Shown here piece after piece: positions 6,147-14,111 of a stretch of DNA of 45,568 nucleotides (positions within the stretch are counted from its first letter, which is position 1; each line of letters opens with the position of its first letter). The notes below the pieces were generated by a model that saw only the letters and a program-made list of their open reading frames with translations, did no database searches and was not told the DNA's origin. The DNA comes from an uncultured Clostridia bacterium. GTDB lineage: Bacteria > Bacillota > Clostridia > Christensenellales > CAG-314. The DNA lies in contig CANQPI010000014.1 in the NCBI GenBank assembly GCA_947625725.1, forward strand, positions 1 through 45,568. The letters are read 5' to 3'. A program made the translations under genes and the position numbers.

Positions 6147-8268
6147 CTTGCGCCTGTCGCTTGTTTGCGCGATATGTTTTGTTTTGGGTATTTTTGCCTT
6201 TTACGAATTGCTTTTCGCCGATTTTTGGGTGGGAGTTGCAATCGCGGTTGTTTTGACCGTATCGATAATCGTTTTTGCATGCAAGCGCAACAAGTATCTG
6301 TATGTATGCCTGCTCGCGCTTGTTTTTTTGCTTTTGGGCTTTGGCAGGAGTTATCTCTGCTACGACAATATCAACGGAAACGAAGTGTGCGAGCGTTCCG
6401 TCGTGCTGTACGGCAGAGTTACCGATTTGGGACGAAACGGCAACGAAAACGGTGTTGTTTACTTGGACGGCTGTACCGACGGCGAGGGCGCAAAGTACGA
6501 CGGCGTGGTGAGGGTGCGCTGTCCTGCCGACGAGTCGCTCGATACGGGCGACTATGTTTCGTTCAACGGCGTTTTGTCCTCCGTTTACCCCGTAAAAAAC
6601 AGCGTCGATTCCTACTGTATTCGCAACAACGTACGCTACGAATTGCGTGACGCCGCTTTGATCGAGCGCGCTTCGGGCGCACTCAAAACGGACGAAAAAA
6701 TTCGCCGATACATCTACGAAGTCACTCAAAACTACATGCCCGACAACGGCGGCGTGATGTACGCTTTGCTTACGGGCGATAGGAGCGCGCTGAGCGAGGG
6801 CGTCGAGTTTTCCTTTGCCCGCGCGGGAATATTGCACTTGTTGGCGGTCAGCGGTCTGCACGTGGGATTTGTGGCGGCGGCGGTGTGCTTTGCGCTGCGC
6901 CGTTTCAAACTTCATCCCGCCGTCGAATGTGCGATAGTTTTGGTGCCGCTCGTTTTTTATGCCTATGTTTGCAACTTTTCGCCGTCGGTACTGCGCGCGA
7001 TAATAATGCTTGCGTGCAGTTACGTCGCGCGTATGCTTTACAGTCGCTACGATATGCTTACGTCAATTGCGTGGGCGGCTGTCGCAACGTTGTGCATTTG
7101 CCCGTTTTATCTGTTTGACGCGGGGTTTCAGTTGTCGTTTTTGTCCGTCTACGGTATTGCCACGGTATATGCCGCCGTTCACCGCCGACTTGTTCGCACC
7201 AAACTCAACAAATGTCTGATTGGGCTTGTAGATACCGTATGCGTATCGCTTGCCTGCGTTGCGTCCACGTCCTTTGTTATGGCGACAAACGGAATGGAAA
7301 TCGCGCTTTTCGGTTTTGCGGTAAATATCGTCGCCGTACCTTTGGTATCGGTGGCGTTTGCGTTGGGTGTGTTCGGCATGATACCGTGGGTATTTCACTA
7401 TCTTACCGTTGCCGCCGACGCGGTGTTGCAATTTGTCGTGCGCTGTTCGCAAGCCGTCGCGCAACTGAGTTTTGCCGCCGTTTCGATATCGGCGTTGTCC
7501 GTTTCGGTTGTGGTCGCTTGCATTATTATGTACGCTGTCGGCGGTTTTGTCGATCTCAACAAACTCGGCAAGCGAATTTTCTACCCCATTAGCGCATTTT
7601 TGCTTGTTTTGTGCTTTGTTTTTGCGGTTGTACCCACCCAAAGAGGCGGCAAGAGTTTTGTCTGTCAAACGGATAGCGACAGTATCGTCGTTGCCGTTTC
7701 GTCAAGCGGCGAGGCCGCTATGGTCGGCGACTTTGCCGACTACTATGCCACGCTGGACGCCGTGCGATTTTTGTCCGAACAGCGGTACGACGGCGTTACG
7801 CTTTATATCGCGCGCTATTCCGACGCGCTTCCCGCTTCGATCCGACTTGTTTTCGACGAACTCCGCGTAGACAAGGTATATTTGATGGGGACGGATTCCA
7901 ACCTCGGCGTGGACGAATATTTTTCGGATAACGGAACTATCCCCGTGCGGCAGTACCCCAACGCGCAGACGGGCGACAAGGTAAAGGTGCGTTCGCTTTG
8001 CGACGCGGGGTTGATAGGCGCGGTCGTGGATTGCGACGGTATCAGGATATGCGTCGCCTACGGCGAAAGGGGCGCGCGCCAAATATACGAATTGGGCTTC
8101 GGCGCGGATTTGTACCTGTTGCCCGCCGCCGAAACATGCTATTCCGACGCGGGAGCGACGACGTTGACAGCCTATCAAAGCGATTTGCCTCACAATTACG
8201 GCGCAAATAAGTACGGGAACTTTACAATACGGCAAAAAAGTGGTAATATAATACTAAGTTTCAGATGA
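6130..8268 (+). CDS. comEC: ComEC/Rec2-type DNA uptake channel
   Basis: ComEC forms the inner-membrane channel for single-stranded DNA in transformation. The 712-residue product has an N-terminal pair of membrane helices plus a DUF4131-like soluble domain (about 60-190). The Competence domain follows, with the family signature HLLAVSGLHVGF (about 238-249) and roughly eight further membrane helices to about residue 500. The last 200 residues occupy the place of the metallo-beta-lactamase-like domain, but the HxHxDH metal motif is absent, so nuclease activity there is unlikely. The start is ATG 6130, three bases after GGAGG, rather than the upstream in-frame ATG at 6112. It is translationally coupled to the ComEA-like gene and 9 bp from holA. 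Confidence 0.88.
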   Translation: MKRLINLRLSLVCAICFVLGIFAFYELLFADFWVGVAIAVVLTVSIIVFACKRNKYLYVCLLALVFLLLGFGRSYLCYDNINGNEVCERSVVLYGRVTDLGRNGNENGVVYLDGCTDGEGAKYDGVVRVRCPADESLDTGDYVSFNGVLSSVYPVKNSVDSYCIRNNVRYELRDAALIERASGALKTDEKIRRYIYEVTQNYMPDNGGVMYALLTGDRSALSEGVEFSFARAGILHLLAVSGLHVGFVAAAVCFALRRFKLHPAVECAIVLVPLVFYAYVCNFSPSVLRAIIMLACSYVARMLYSRYDMLTSIAWAAVATLCICPFYLFDAGFQLSFLSVYGIATVYAAVHRRLVRTKLNKCLIGLVDTVCVSLACVASTSFVMATNGMEIALFGFAVNIVAVPLVSVAFALGVFGMIPWVFHYLTVAADAVLQFVVRCSQAVAQLSFAAVSISALSVSVVVACIIMYAVGGFVDLNKLGKRIFYPISAFLLVLCFVFAVVPTQRGGKSFVCQTDSDSIVVAVSSSGEAAMVGDFADYYATLDAVRFLSEQRYDGVTLYIARYSDALPASIRLVFDELRVDKVYLMGTDSNLGVDEYFSDNGTIPVRQYPNAQTGDKVKVRSLCDAGLIGAVVDCDGIRICVAYGERGARQIYELGFGADLYLLPAAETCYSDAGATTLTAYQSDLPHNYGANKYGNFTIRQKSGNIILSFR

Positions 8269-8277
8269 GGTGCAAAC

Positions 8278-9237
8278 TTGATCAAGTTTCTTGACGTCAA
8301 AAACAGACTTCAAACCGAGCGATATGCCGCTCTGTGTTTGTTCGGCAACGACTCTTGGGTAAAGCGTCGCGCGTTGGACAACGTGTGTCAGGCATATCGG
8401 GTGGAGGACGACGGCTTCGGCGTGGACAGGTTGGAATCTCCTTCCTGGGAGGATATCACTCTCGCCTGTCTTACTCCGTCCATGTTCAGTCCCGTCAAGT
8501 TGGTGGTGTGCGACGGTTTTGTTTTGCCCGACGCCCCCGCCAGACTTGCCGATTTCAAAAAACGCCTTGCCGATTTGTTGCGACAGTCGGACGGCAGTTT
8601 CTGCTTGGTTTTTCTCGCCGATTCGGACAAGCAGTTTGCGGGTATCGACGGGTTGGAAACGGTAGACTGCAACCGTCTTGACAAGTCCGACGTAGTCAAG
8701 TGGATAATTGCCTTTGCCAAACGTCAGGGAGTGACTGTGGACGCGGTTTGCGCGGAGCGAATAGCCGCCTACTGTCTTGCGGATATGTCCCGCGTCGCCG
8801 TCGAAACGCAAAAACTAATCGACTACGGCAACGTCACTTTGGAGGCGATCGACGCGTTGGTTCACAGGGACGCGGAGTACGCGATCTACGATTTGTCCTC
8901 TGCCGTCGCCGCCAAAAATGCCTCCAAAGCAATGGAAATTTACCGAGGACTTGTCGCTCGCGGCGAAGATCCGCGCGCGCTGTTCGGGTTGATATACAAT
9001 TTTTATCGGCGAGTATATTACGTAAAAACGTCGGGTTTTTCCGGCGAGGAGATAGCAAGTTACTTGGGCGTAAAGCCGGGCGCGGTCAACTTTGCGCGAG
9101 AAACCGCCTCTCGTTACAAACCCATGCAACTCAAACGCGCGTTGGATTGTCTTTCGCAGGCGGACGCTCGCCTCAAAGCGTTTGTGGACGAAAACGAAGT
9201 GATGAATATTTTGATATTGCAGTTGATTTCGCTGTAA
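8278..9237 (+). CDS. holA: DNA polymerase III delta subunit
   Basis: HolA opens the beta sliding clamp during loading on primed DNA. The 319-residue product fits the Bacillota HolA family: an N-terminal AAA+-like domain beginning CLFGNDSWVKRRALD, a middle lid domain with the DMSRVAVETQKLIDYG segment (about 168-183), and a helical C-terminal collar domain. It starts at TTG 8278, seven bases after GAGG. The comEC-holA pairing is standard in Bacillota and supports the identity. As is normal for delta, no catalytic Walker A is present. Confidence 0.9.
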   Translation: MIKFLDVKNRLQTERYAALCLFGNDSWVKRRALDNVCQAYRVEDDGFGVDRLESPSWEDITLACLTPSMFSPVKLVVCDGFVLPDAPARLADFKKRLADLLRQSDGSFCLVFLADSDKQFAGIDGLETVDCNRLDKSDVVKWIIAFAKRQGVTVDAVCAERIAAYCLADMSRVAVETQKLIDYGNVTLEAIDALVHRDAEYAIYDLSSAVAAKNASKAMEIYRGLVARGEDPRALFGLIYNFYRRVYYVKTSGFSGEEIASYLGVKPGAVNFARETASRYKPMQLKRALDCLSQADARLKAFVDENEVMNILILQLISL

Positions 9238-9251
9238 AGTGAGGTGACGGA

Positions 9252-9788
9252 ATGTTTTCCAAACTCAGACAAAATTACCGACTTTCCAATATATTGATAC
9301 GCATTGCGTTTGTGCTTGCGTATGTGCTTTATTCCTGGCAAACGTGGCTCGCTTCGGCGCAACTTGTCAAGATGCAATTCGGCTCGGCAATGTTTTTGTC
9401 CGATTCGATGCTTGTCGCCATCGCGTTGACGTCGTCGGCATTGGTTGGCGTTGCGTTGATGTTTTTGTTGCCGCTGTTTGTCAACCTGTTTCTCAACGTT
9501 TCCAAATTTCACAATGTGCCGCGCGCCGAGTTCACGCTGTTGGTACATCTGTTTTTTGTGCTGTTCTACTTTGTTTGCGGTTCGTTGGAACTGTTTAACT
9601 TGCTCACGCCGTTGCTTATCAATTGGGGCGGGAGATTGTTCGAATTGCTCGTTTCGGCGGGGTGCGTTATTTGGTTTTACGACGTCACGTCCAAACTCTA
9701 TTTCAACGACGTTACCAATCCCTACTATTTCCGTAATTTGGCGATAGTGTACCTAGCGTGCGCGTTCTTGTTCGGGGTGTTGCTATGA
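9252..9788 (+). CDS. Hypothetical multi-pass membrane protein
   Basis: The 178-residue protein has four to six hydrophobic segments at about residues 14-34, 50-83 (possibly two), 93-123, 127-147 and 162-178. No motif or family is recognisable. GTGAGGTG precedes the ATG with good spacing. The stop overlaps the ATG of the M28 peptidase (ATGA), so the two are translationally coupled and may act together at the membrane. A partner or stabiliser for the peptidase is possible but unsupported beyond the overlap. Confidence 0.75.
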   Translation: MFSKLRQNYRLSNILIRIAFVLAYVLYSWQTWLASAQLVKMQFGSAMFLSDSMLVAIALTSSALVGVALMFLLPLFVNLFLNVSKFHNVPRAEFTLLVHLFFVLFYFVCGSLELFNLLTPLLINWGGRLFELLVSAGCVIWFYDVTSKLYFNDVTNPYYFRNLAIVYLACAFLFGVLL

Positions 9789-11038
9789 AAAAGTTTGTTT
9801 TGATTCTTTTGACGGCGCTGCTGATATCGACGTGCGCGTTGAGTTGCGTTGCCTTTGCAAGCGAGGGCGATACGCAAAACGCAACCGAGCAGACTCCCCC
9901 GTCGCAAGGGCTGGCTGAGTTTTTGCAGGCTCTTTGCGAAAACAGCGGTTCCGCTCGGCGCGAATTTATCGCGGAGCAATTCGGTTCGGCGTTGAGGGAA
10001 CAAGGCGTTCCCGACACCGTCGTCAAACGTCCCGCTACCGTTCAAAACGGCGAAACGCTCCTGTACGTATGCAATATCGAGGCTTTTTTGGACAACGGCG
10101 ACGATTCGGACGACTGCATTGTGATAGGCGCGCACTACGACAGCGTGGGCGAGGGCGCAAACGACAACGCCTCGGGCGTGACCGCAATGTACGGCGTACT
10201 CCAAAGGCTTGCCGCCCACGTTTCCGATTTGCCCTTTGACGTTTTGTTCGTCGCTTTCGACGGCGAAGAACAGGGACTTGTCGGTTCGAGCGTGTACGTA
10301 GACAGTCAAATCGCCGCCCCCGTAGACGACGTGCACAACGGCGTTTCGTTGGATAGCGTCAAGGTGATGTTCAATATCGACAGTATCGCGTTGGGACAAA
10401 ATTTGTACCTCGCTTGCGAAAACAAGTCCACCGACCTCGCCGACCTCATTTGCGCTCAATCGTCCGCGCTGAGGGAAAAGCCCTACGGCTTGGGCGTGTA
10501 TGCGGGCATAGACTTTTACGGCTACGGATACTACGAGTATGTGCAAAACTCCGACCACACGCCTTTCCGCGTGGCGGGCGTGCCCACCGCGGCGATATTC
10601 TCAGGCAGTTACAACGCGTTGGGCTACGTTGACGACAGCGGCGTGCAAAACACTTCCGACGACACCTTTGCAAATCTTGGCAACGACTCTCTCGGCAAGA
10701 TCGCGACCGTCGCCGACGTAATAACTCGTTCCGTCACGGACGAAAACTTTTACGACGTGGCTCAAAACGCGCGCAGACAGTTGGTAAATCTCAACGGCGT
10801 TTACAACGGTTTGTGGGTTTCGCTTGCGGTGGCGTTTGTATTGATACTGCTGGTAGTATTTGCTTGGCTGTACTACCGCAAGTTGCAAAAGCGCGCCATT
10901 CTCGGTACTGCCGAGGTCAAAACGAACAGCGTGTTCTCCAAGCCCGCAGTCGAGGAAATATTTACGTTTCAAGACGCGTCCGAACAAAGCAAACCCTCCG
11001 ACGATAATGCGGACGACATTTTCACTTTCAAAAAATAA
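9785..11038 (+). CDS. Membrane-anchored M28-family metallopeptidase
   Basis: M28 enzymes are di-zinc aminopeptidases or carboxypeptidases. All five metal or catalytic landmarks are in order: GAHYDS (His, about 117), DNASG (bridging Asp, about 126), GEEQG (general-base Glu and zinc Glu, about 160), FNIDSI (Asp, about 198) and NSDHTPF (His, about 257). The 417-residue product has an N-terminal signal (MKKFVLILLTALLISTC) and one transmembrane helix near 345-370, followed by a cytoplasmic acidic tail. The active domain should therefore face outside while tethered to the membrane. The start at 9785 overlaps the preceding stop. Substrate is unknown; scavenging peptides or trimming lipoprotein and signal-peptide products beside lspA are guesses. 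Confidence 0.82.
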   Translation: MKKFVLILLTALLISTCALSCVAFASEGDTQNATEQTPPSQGLAEFLQALCENSGSARREFIAEQFGSALREQGVPDTVVKRPATVQNGETLLYVCNIEAFLDNGDDSDDCIVIGAHYDSVGEGANDNASGVTAMYGVLQRLAAHVSDLPFDVLFVAFDGEEQGLVGSSVYVDSQIAAPVDDVHNGVSLDSVKVMFNIDSIALGQNLYLACENKSTDLADLICAQSSALREKPYGLGVYAGIDFYGYGYYEYVQNSDHTPFRVAGVPTAAIFSGSYNALGYVDDSGVQNTSDDTFANLGNDSLGKIATVADVITRSVTDENFYDVAQNARRQLVNLNGVYNGLWVSLAVAFVLILLVVFAWLYYRKLQKRAILGTAEVKTNSVFSKPAVEEIFTFQDASEQSKPSDDNADDIFTFKK

Positions 11039-11051
11039 GTTGAAGGAACCT

Positions 11052-11795
11052 ATGGCAAAAGAAACAAAACAACGAAAAATACTTCCCGTTTGGCTGTATC
11101 TACTGATATATGCGGGCGTGGCGGGCGTGTGTATCGCGCTGGATCAGATCACCAAGCATTTCATGGAGTTGCACGCCCTGAACGGCGGCGGAGATATACC
11201 CATTATCGGCGATTGGCTCGTAATGCACTTCACTCGCAATCCCGGCGCGACGGGCAGTCTGTTCGAGGATCTGTCCTGGCGTAATTGGCTGTTTTTCGTC
11301 ATGACGGTAGTGGGGCTGCCCGTATTCGGTTGGTTGCTGTGGCGTAGCCGTACCCGCAGTGTGTGGGGACAAGTGGCGTATTCCTTTATTATCGGCGGCA
11401 CCGTCGGCAACGCGATAGACAGGTTGGTTTTCGCCGAGGAGGGATTCTTCACGGGCTATGTCAGAGATTTCATTCAAGTAAAGCACTTTTTCGGCATATT
11501 CAATATAGCGGACAGTTGTCTGGTGGTGGGCGTAATAATGGCGTTGCTTGCCATTGTCTTTTTCGACCGCGATTCGTTGCTTCAAAGCGTTTTGAACGAC
11601 CGCAAGACCAAACAGTCGGCGCAAACGGCTTTGAACGGCGACGAGGCAAAGGACGCCGTAACGTCGGAGCAAAACGGCGAGCCCGACGGCGGCTTGCGGG
11701 ACGCTTCCGCGCAAGGCGAACAGAACGTTGCGGAACAGGAGTCGGCGACCGACCCCGACGGCGACCGATCGGAGCATACCGATGAGAACGATTGA
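11052..11795 (+). CDS. lspA: Lipoprotein signal peptidase (signal peptidase II)
   Basis: LspA cleaves diacylglyceryl-modified prolipoproteins before the lipidated Cys. The first 165 residues carry four membrane helices and the family landmarks LDQITKHFM (about 29-37), TRNPGATGSL (NxGA motif), GGTVGNAIDRL with the first catalytic Asp, and FNIADSCLV with the second. The ATG at 11052 follows AAGGA. The protein is 247 residues, whereas the family is usually 150-180. The extra 80 residues are hydrophilic, rich in Asp, Glu, Gln and Ser, and cytoplasmic by topology. The end overlaps rluD by 14 bp, so the tail may be kept partly for coupling. Lipoprotein substrates nearby include the ComEA-like and BspA-like proteins. 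Confidence 0.9.
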   Translation: MAKETKQRKILPVWLYLLIYAGVAGVCIALDQITKHFMELHALNGGGDIPIIGDWLVMHFTRNPGATGSLFEDLSWRNWLFFVMTVVGLPVFGWLLWRSRTRSVWGQVAYSFIIGGTVGNAIDRLVFAEEGFFTGYVRDFIQVKHFFGIFNIADSCLVVGVIMALLAIVFFDRDSLLQSVLNDRKTKQSAQTALNGDEAKDAVTSEQNGEPDGGLRDASAQGEQNVAEQESATDPDGDRSEHTDEND

Positions 11796-12690
11796 ACTGC
11801 TTTGCGAAAACGGCGCGCGCCGTCTGGACGTTTTTTTGACGGAAAACACAAACCTCACGCGCAATCACGTTCAAAAGTTGATAGAACAAGGCGCGGTAAA
11901 AGTGCAGGGCAAGCCCGTTACAAAGGCGTCGTTCGCCGTCAAAGCGGATAGCGAGGTCAGCGTTCTGTTGCCGCAAGATATTCCGTTGAATATTCTTGCG
12001 GAAGATATTCCTTTGAATATCGTTTATCAGGATAGCGACCTTGCCGTCATCAACAAGCCGCAGGGAATGACGGTTCACCCCGCAAACGGAGTTTTTTCGG
12101 GAACGCTTGTCAACGCTTTGCTGTTTCACGTCAAGGATCTGTCCGGTATCAACGGCGTTTTGCGCCCGGGGATAGTTCACCGATTGGACAAAGATACCAG
12201 CGGGCTGTTGGTCGTCGCCAAGAACGACCGCGCCCACGTGGAATTGCAACGGCAAATTCGGCAAAAGGAATGTCGCAGGATTTATGTCGCGTTGCTCTAC
12301 GGCAAACTCAAACAGGATTCGGGCAGCGTGGAGCAACCTATCGGGCGTTCACACGCCGATCGCAAAAAGATGGACGTGGTGGCTGACGGGCGCAACGCTC
12401 TCACGTACTACACGGTGTTGGAACGTTTCGACAACTACACTTTGGCGCAATTCGAACTCAAAACGGGGCGCACGCATCAGATACGCGTGCATGCAAAGTT
12501 TTTGGGACACCCTGTCGTGGGCGACAAAACCTACGGCTATGCCAAATGTCCGTTCGATCTCAAAGGGCAACTTTTGCACGCGCAACGGTTGGAGTTTACT
12601 CACCCGACTACGGGCGAAAAAATGAACTTTTACGCGCCGTTGCCCGACTACTTCGAACGAGTTTTGAACGTACTGCGCAGCAGAAACTGA
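11782..12690 (+). CDS. rluD: Pseudouridine synthase, RluD family
   Basis: This enzyme isomerises uridines in 23S rRNA (family RluA/C/D). The 302-residue product has an N-terminal S4 RNA-binding domain (RRLDVFLTENTNLTRNHVQK, from about residue 12) and the catalytic HRLDKDTSGLLVVAK motif with the nucleophilic Asp (about residue 135), then the family GRTHQIRVH motif. The start ATG 11782 follows GGAG inside the end of lspA. The lspA-rluD order is conserved in Bacillota. RluD is preferred over RluC by the S4 domain and context, but which uridines are modified cannot be read from sequence. Confidence 0.9.
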   Translation: MRTIELLCENGARRLDVFLTENTNLTRNHVQKLIEQGAVKVQGKPVTKASFAVKADSEVSVLLPQDIPLNILAEDIPLNIVYQDSDLAVINKPQGMTVHPANGVFSGTLVNALLFHVKDLSGINGVLRPGIVHRLDKDTSGLLVVAKNDRAHVELQRQIRQKECRRIYVALLYGKLKQDSGSVEQPIGRSHADRKKMDVVADGRNALTYYTVLERFDNYTLAQFELKTGRTHQIRVHAKFLGHPVVGDKTYGYAKCPFDLKGQLLHAQRLEFTHPTTGEKMNFYAPLPDYFERVLNVLRSRN

Positions 12691-12697
12691 GGTAATT

Positions 12698-13531
12698 ATG
12701 AAAAATTTGCTCAATTTGACAAACTTTACGCGCAACGATTTGCAACAGATATTGGAAGTTGCAACTCAAATGCGGCGCATAGCGGTGGCCGACTACAAAA
12801 AAGGTCCTCAATTGATGGGACAGATGGTGTGCGGCGTGTGGAAAACTCCCTGTTTGTCATCGACGGCGTTTCAACTTGCCTCCGCGTACCTATCGGGCAA
12901 CTTTTGCCCCGTGTTCGGCATCGACGACGAGTATGCGCAATGTCTTACTTTTGACAACATGGGCGCAAACGTATTGGTGGTACGCTCCGACAACGACAAC
13001 ATGTTGCGCAATCTTGCCGAACAAACGCGCGCGGGCGTTATCAACGGCGGTTCCGCTCAATTCGACCCGATAGGAGTGCTGGCGGATCTAATGACGTTGC
13101 GCGTCAAGTTGGACGGACTCAACAACCTCAACGTGCTTGCCGTCGGCAATCGCGACGTCAACAAAATAGCGGAGTTGAACGGTTGCCTTCAACTTTTCGG
13201 CTCTGATTTGATTTGGTATTTGCCGCCCGACGACATCACCACCGTGCGGCGCGGGATAGTTTTGGACAACATTTCCGCGGCGTTTGCAGGCGCGGACGCC
13301 GTTGTGGATATCGGTTTGAGCAGTTATTCTTCTGCGGAAAAATACTACGGCTCGGCGGCGGGTATTCCGCGCGAACTGCTGGGTAAAGCCGCGTTGAACT
13401 GTCCTTTGTTGGGGTGCGGAACTTTTGTCGATCAAGTAGTCAAGGAGTATCCTCACAACGCCATTTCCCTGCGCGAAAGTTGTTACGTGGCGGTGGCGAT
13501 GGCGGTGTTGTATTTTCTACAACGCAGTTGA
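12698..13531 (+). CDS. Transcarbamylase-like protein with lost carbamoyl-phosphate motifs
   Basis: The 277-residue product has the two-domain layout of aspartate/ornithine carbamoyltransferases. The N-terminal LLNLTNFTRNDLQQIL start and the second-domain nucleotide-fold segment LNVLAVGNRDVNKIAEL (about 145-160) match that superfamily. The diagnostic carbamoyl-phosphate motif S-T-R-T is replaced by KTPCLSST (about 49-56), and the HPxQ motif by FDPIG (about 122-126). It is also shorter than typical enzymes (300-330). A normal transcarbamylase reaction is therefore unlikely. It may use another substrate, serve as a regulatory or structural partner, or be a decaying copy, though the frame is intact. 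It lies 7 bp after rluD with a GAGGT ribosome site, not among pyrimidine or arginine genes. Confidence 0.6.
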   Translation: MKNLLNLTNFTRNDLQQILEVATQMRRIAVADYKKGPQLMGQMVCGVWKTPCLSSTAFQLASAYLSGNFCPVFGIDDEYAQCLTFDNMGANVLVVRSDNDNMLRNLAEQTRAGVINGGSAQFDPIGVLADLMTLRVKLDGLNNLNVLAVGNRDVNKIAELNGCLQLFGSDLIWYLPPDDITTVRRGIVLDNISAAFAGADAVVDIGLSSYSSAEKYYGSAAGIPRELLGKAALNCPLLGCGTFVDQVVKEYPHNAISLRESCYVAVAMAVLYFLQRS

Positions 13532-13665
13532 AGCGTTGCAAACAAAGACAAAAATTTTTGCGCAAGGCGGGACAAAACCGCGTTGCAAGTGGTTGTAAAA
13601 GCGGACGTTCGGTTTCGGCGAAACCAAACCGTTAAAGTTACAAAAAGAGAACAGAGAGGTGAATT

Positions 13666-14013
13666 ATGAAATTTTGCGCTCATTGCGGCAGAGAATTGGT
13701 GGACGAAGCCGTTGTATGCCCCGGTTGCGGGTGCGCTTGCAACAATTCCGCCATCGGCAACGACAAATGGAACGGACTTGCCATTGCGGGTTTTGTAGTA
13801 TCCTTTTTTGCCGCGACAGTCGGCTTGATACTTTCCATTATCGGCTTCCGTCAATGCAAAAAAACAAACGAAAAAGGCAGATCGCTTGCGCTTGCGGGCA
13901 TTATCATCAGCAGCGTGGAACTCGGTATATACGCGCTTTCGTTATTGTTTTATTTTGTTATTTTTATGTTATACGCACTAGGGTTGGGCTACACGTTGTT
14001 GCCGCTTTTGTAA
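13666..14013 (+). CDS. Zinc-ribbon, DUF4190-type membrane protein
   Basis: The 115-residue product opens with a zinc ribbon (CAHCGRELVDEAVVCPGCG, residues 4-22, four Cys) joined to two or three membrane helices. The LAIAGFVVSFF and LALAGIIISSVEL segments are typical of DUF4190-like proteins. GAGAGGTG precedes the ATG. Such proteins are common in Bacillota, and their function is unknown. It is separated from the previous gene by 134 bp without a clear terminator, so it may be the last gene of the com-to-rluD transcript or have its own promoter. A bidirectional terminator follows. Confidence 0.8.
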   Translation: MKFCAHCGRELVDEAVVCPGCGCACNNSAIGNDKWNGLAIAGFVVSFFAATVGLILSIIGFRQCKKTNEKGRSLALAGIIISSVELGIYALSLLFYFVIFMLYALGLGYTLLPLL

Positions 14014-14020
14014 TGGTGTA

Positions 14021-14058
14021 AAAAAACTTCCTTCGAACGTTCTCGAAGGAAGTTTTTT
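14021..14058. terminator. Bidirectional terminator between convergent genes
   Basis: A perfect 16-bp stem (14021-14036 with 14043-14058), six-base loop, with A6 on one side and T7 on the other. It can stop transcription from the zinc-ribbon gene and from rqcH on the opposite strand. Confidence 0.9.
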
Positions 14059-14111
14059 TGACCCGGGTGGCGTTTTTTGCGTTGTTTTGGGCTGTTTCGA
14101 CGGGCAAACGA

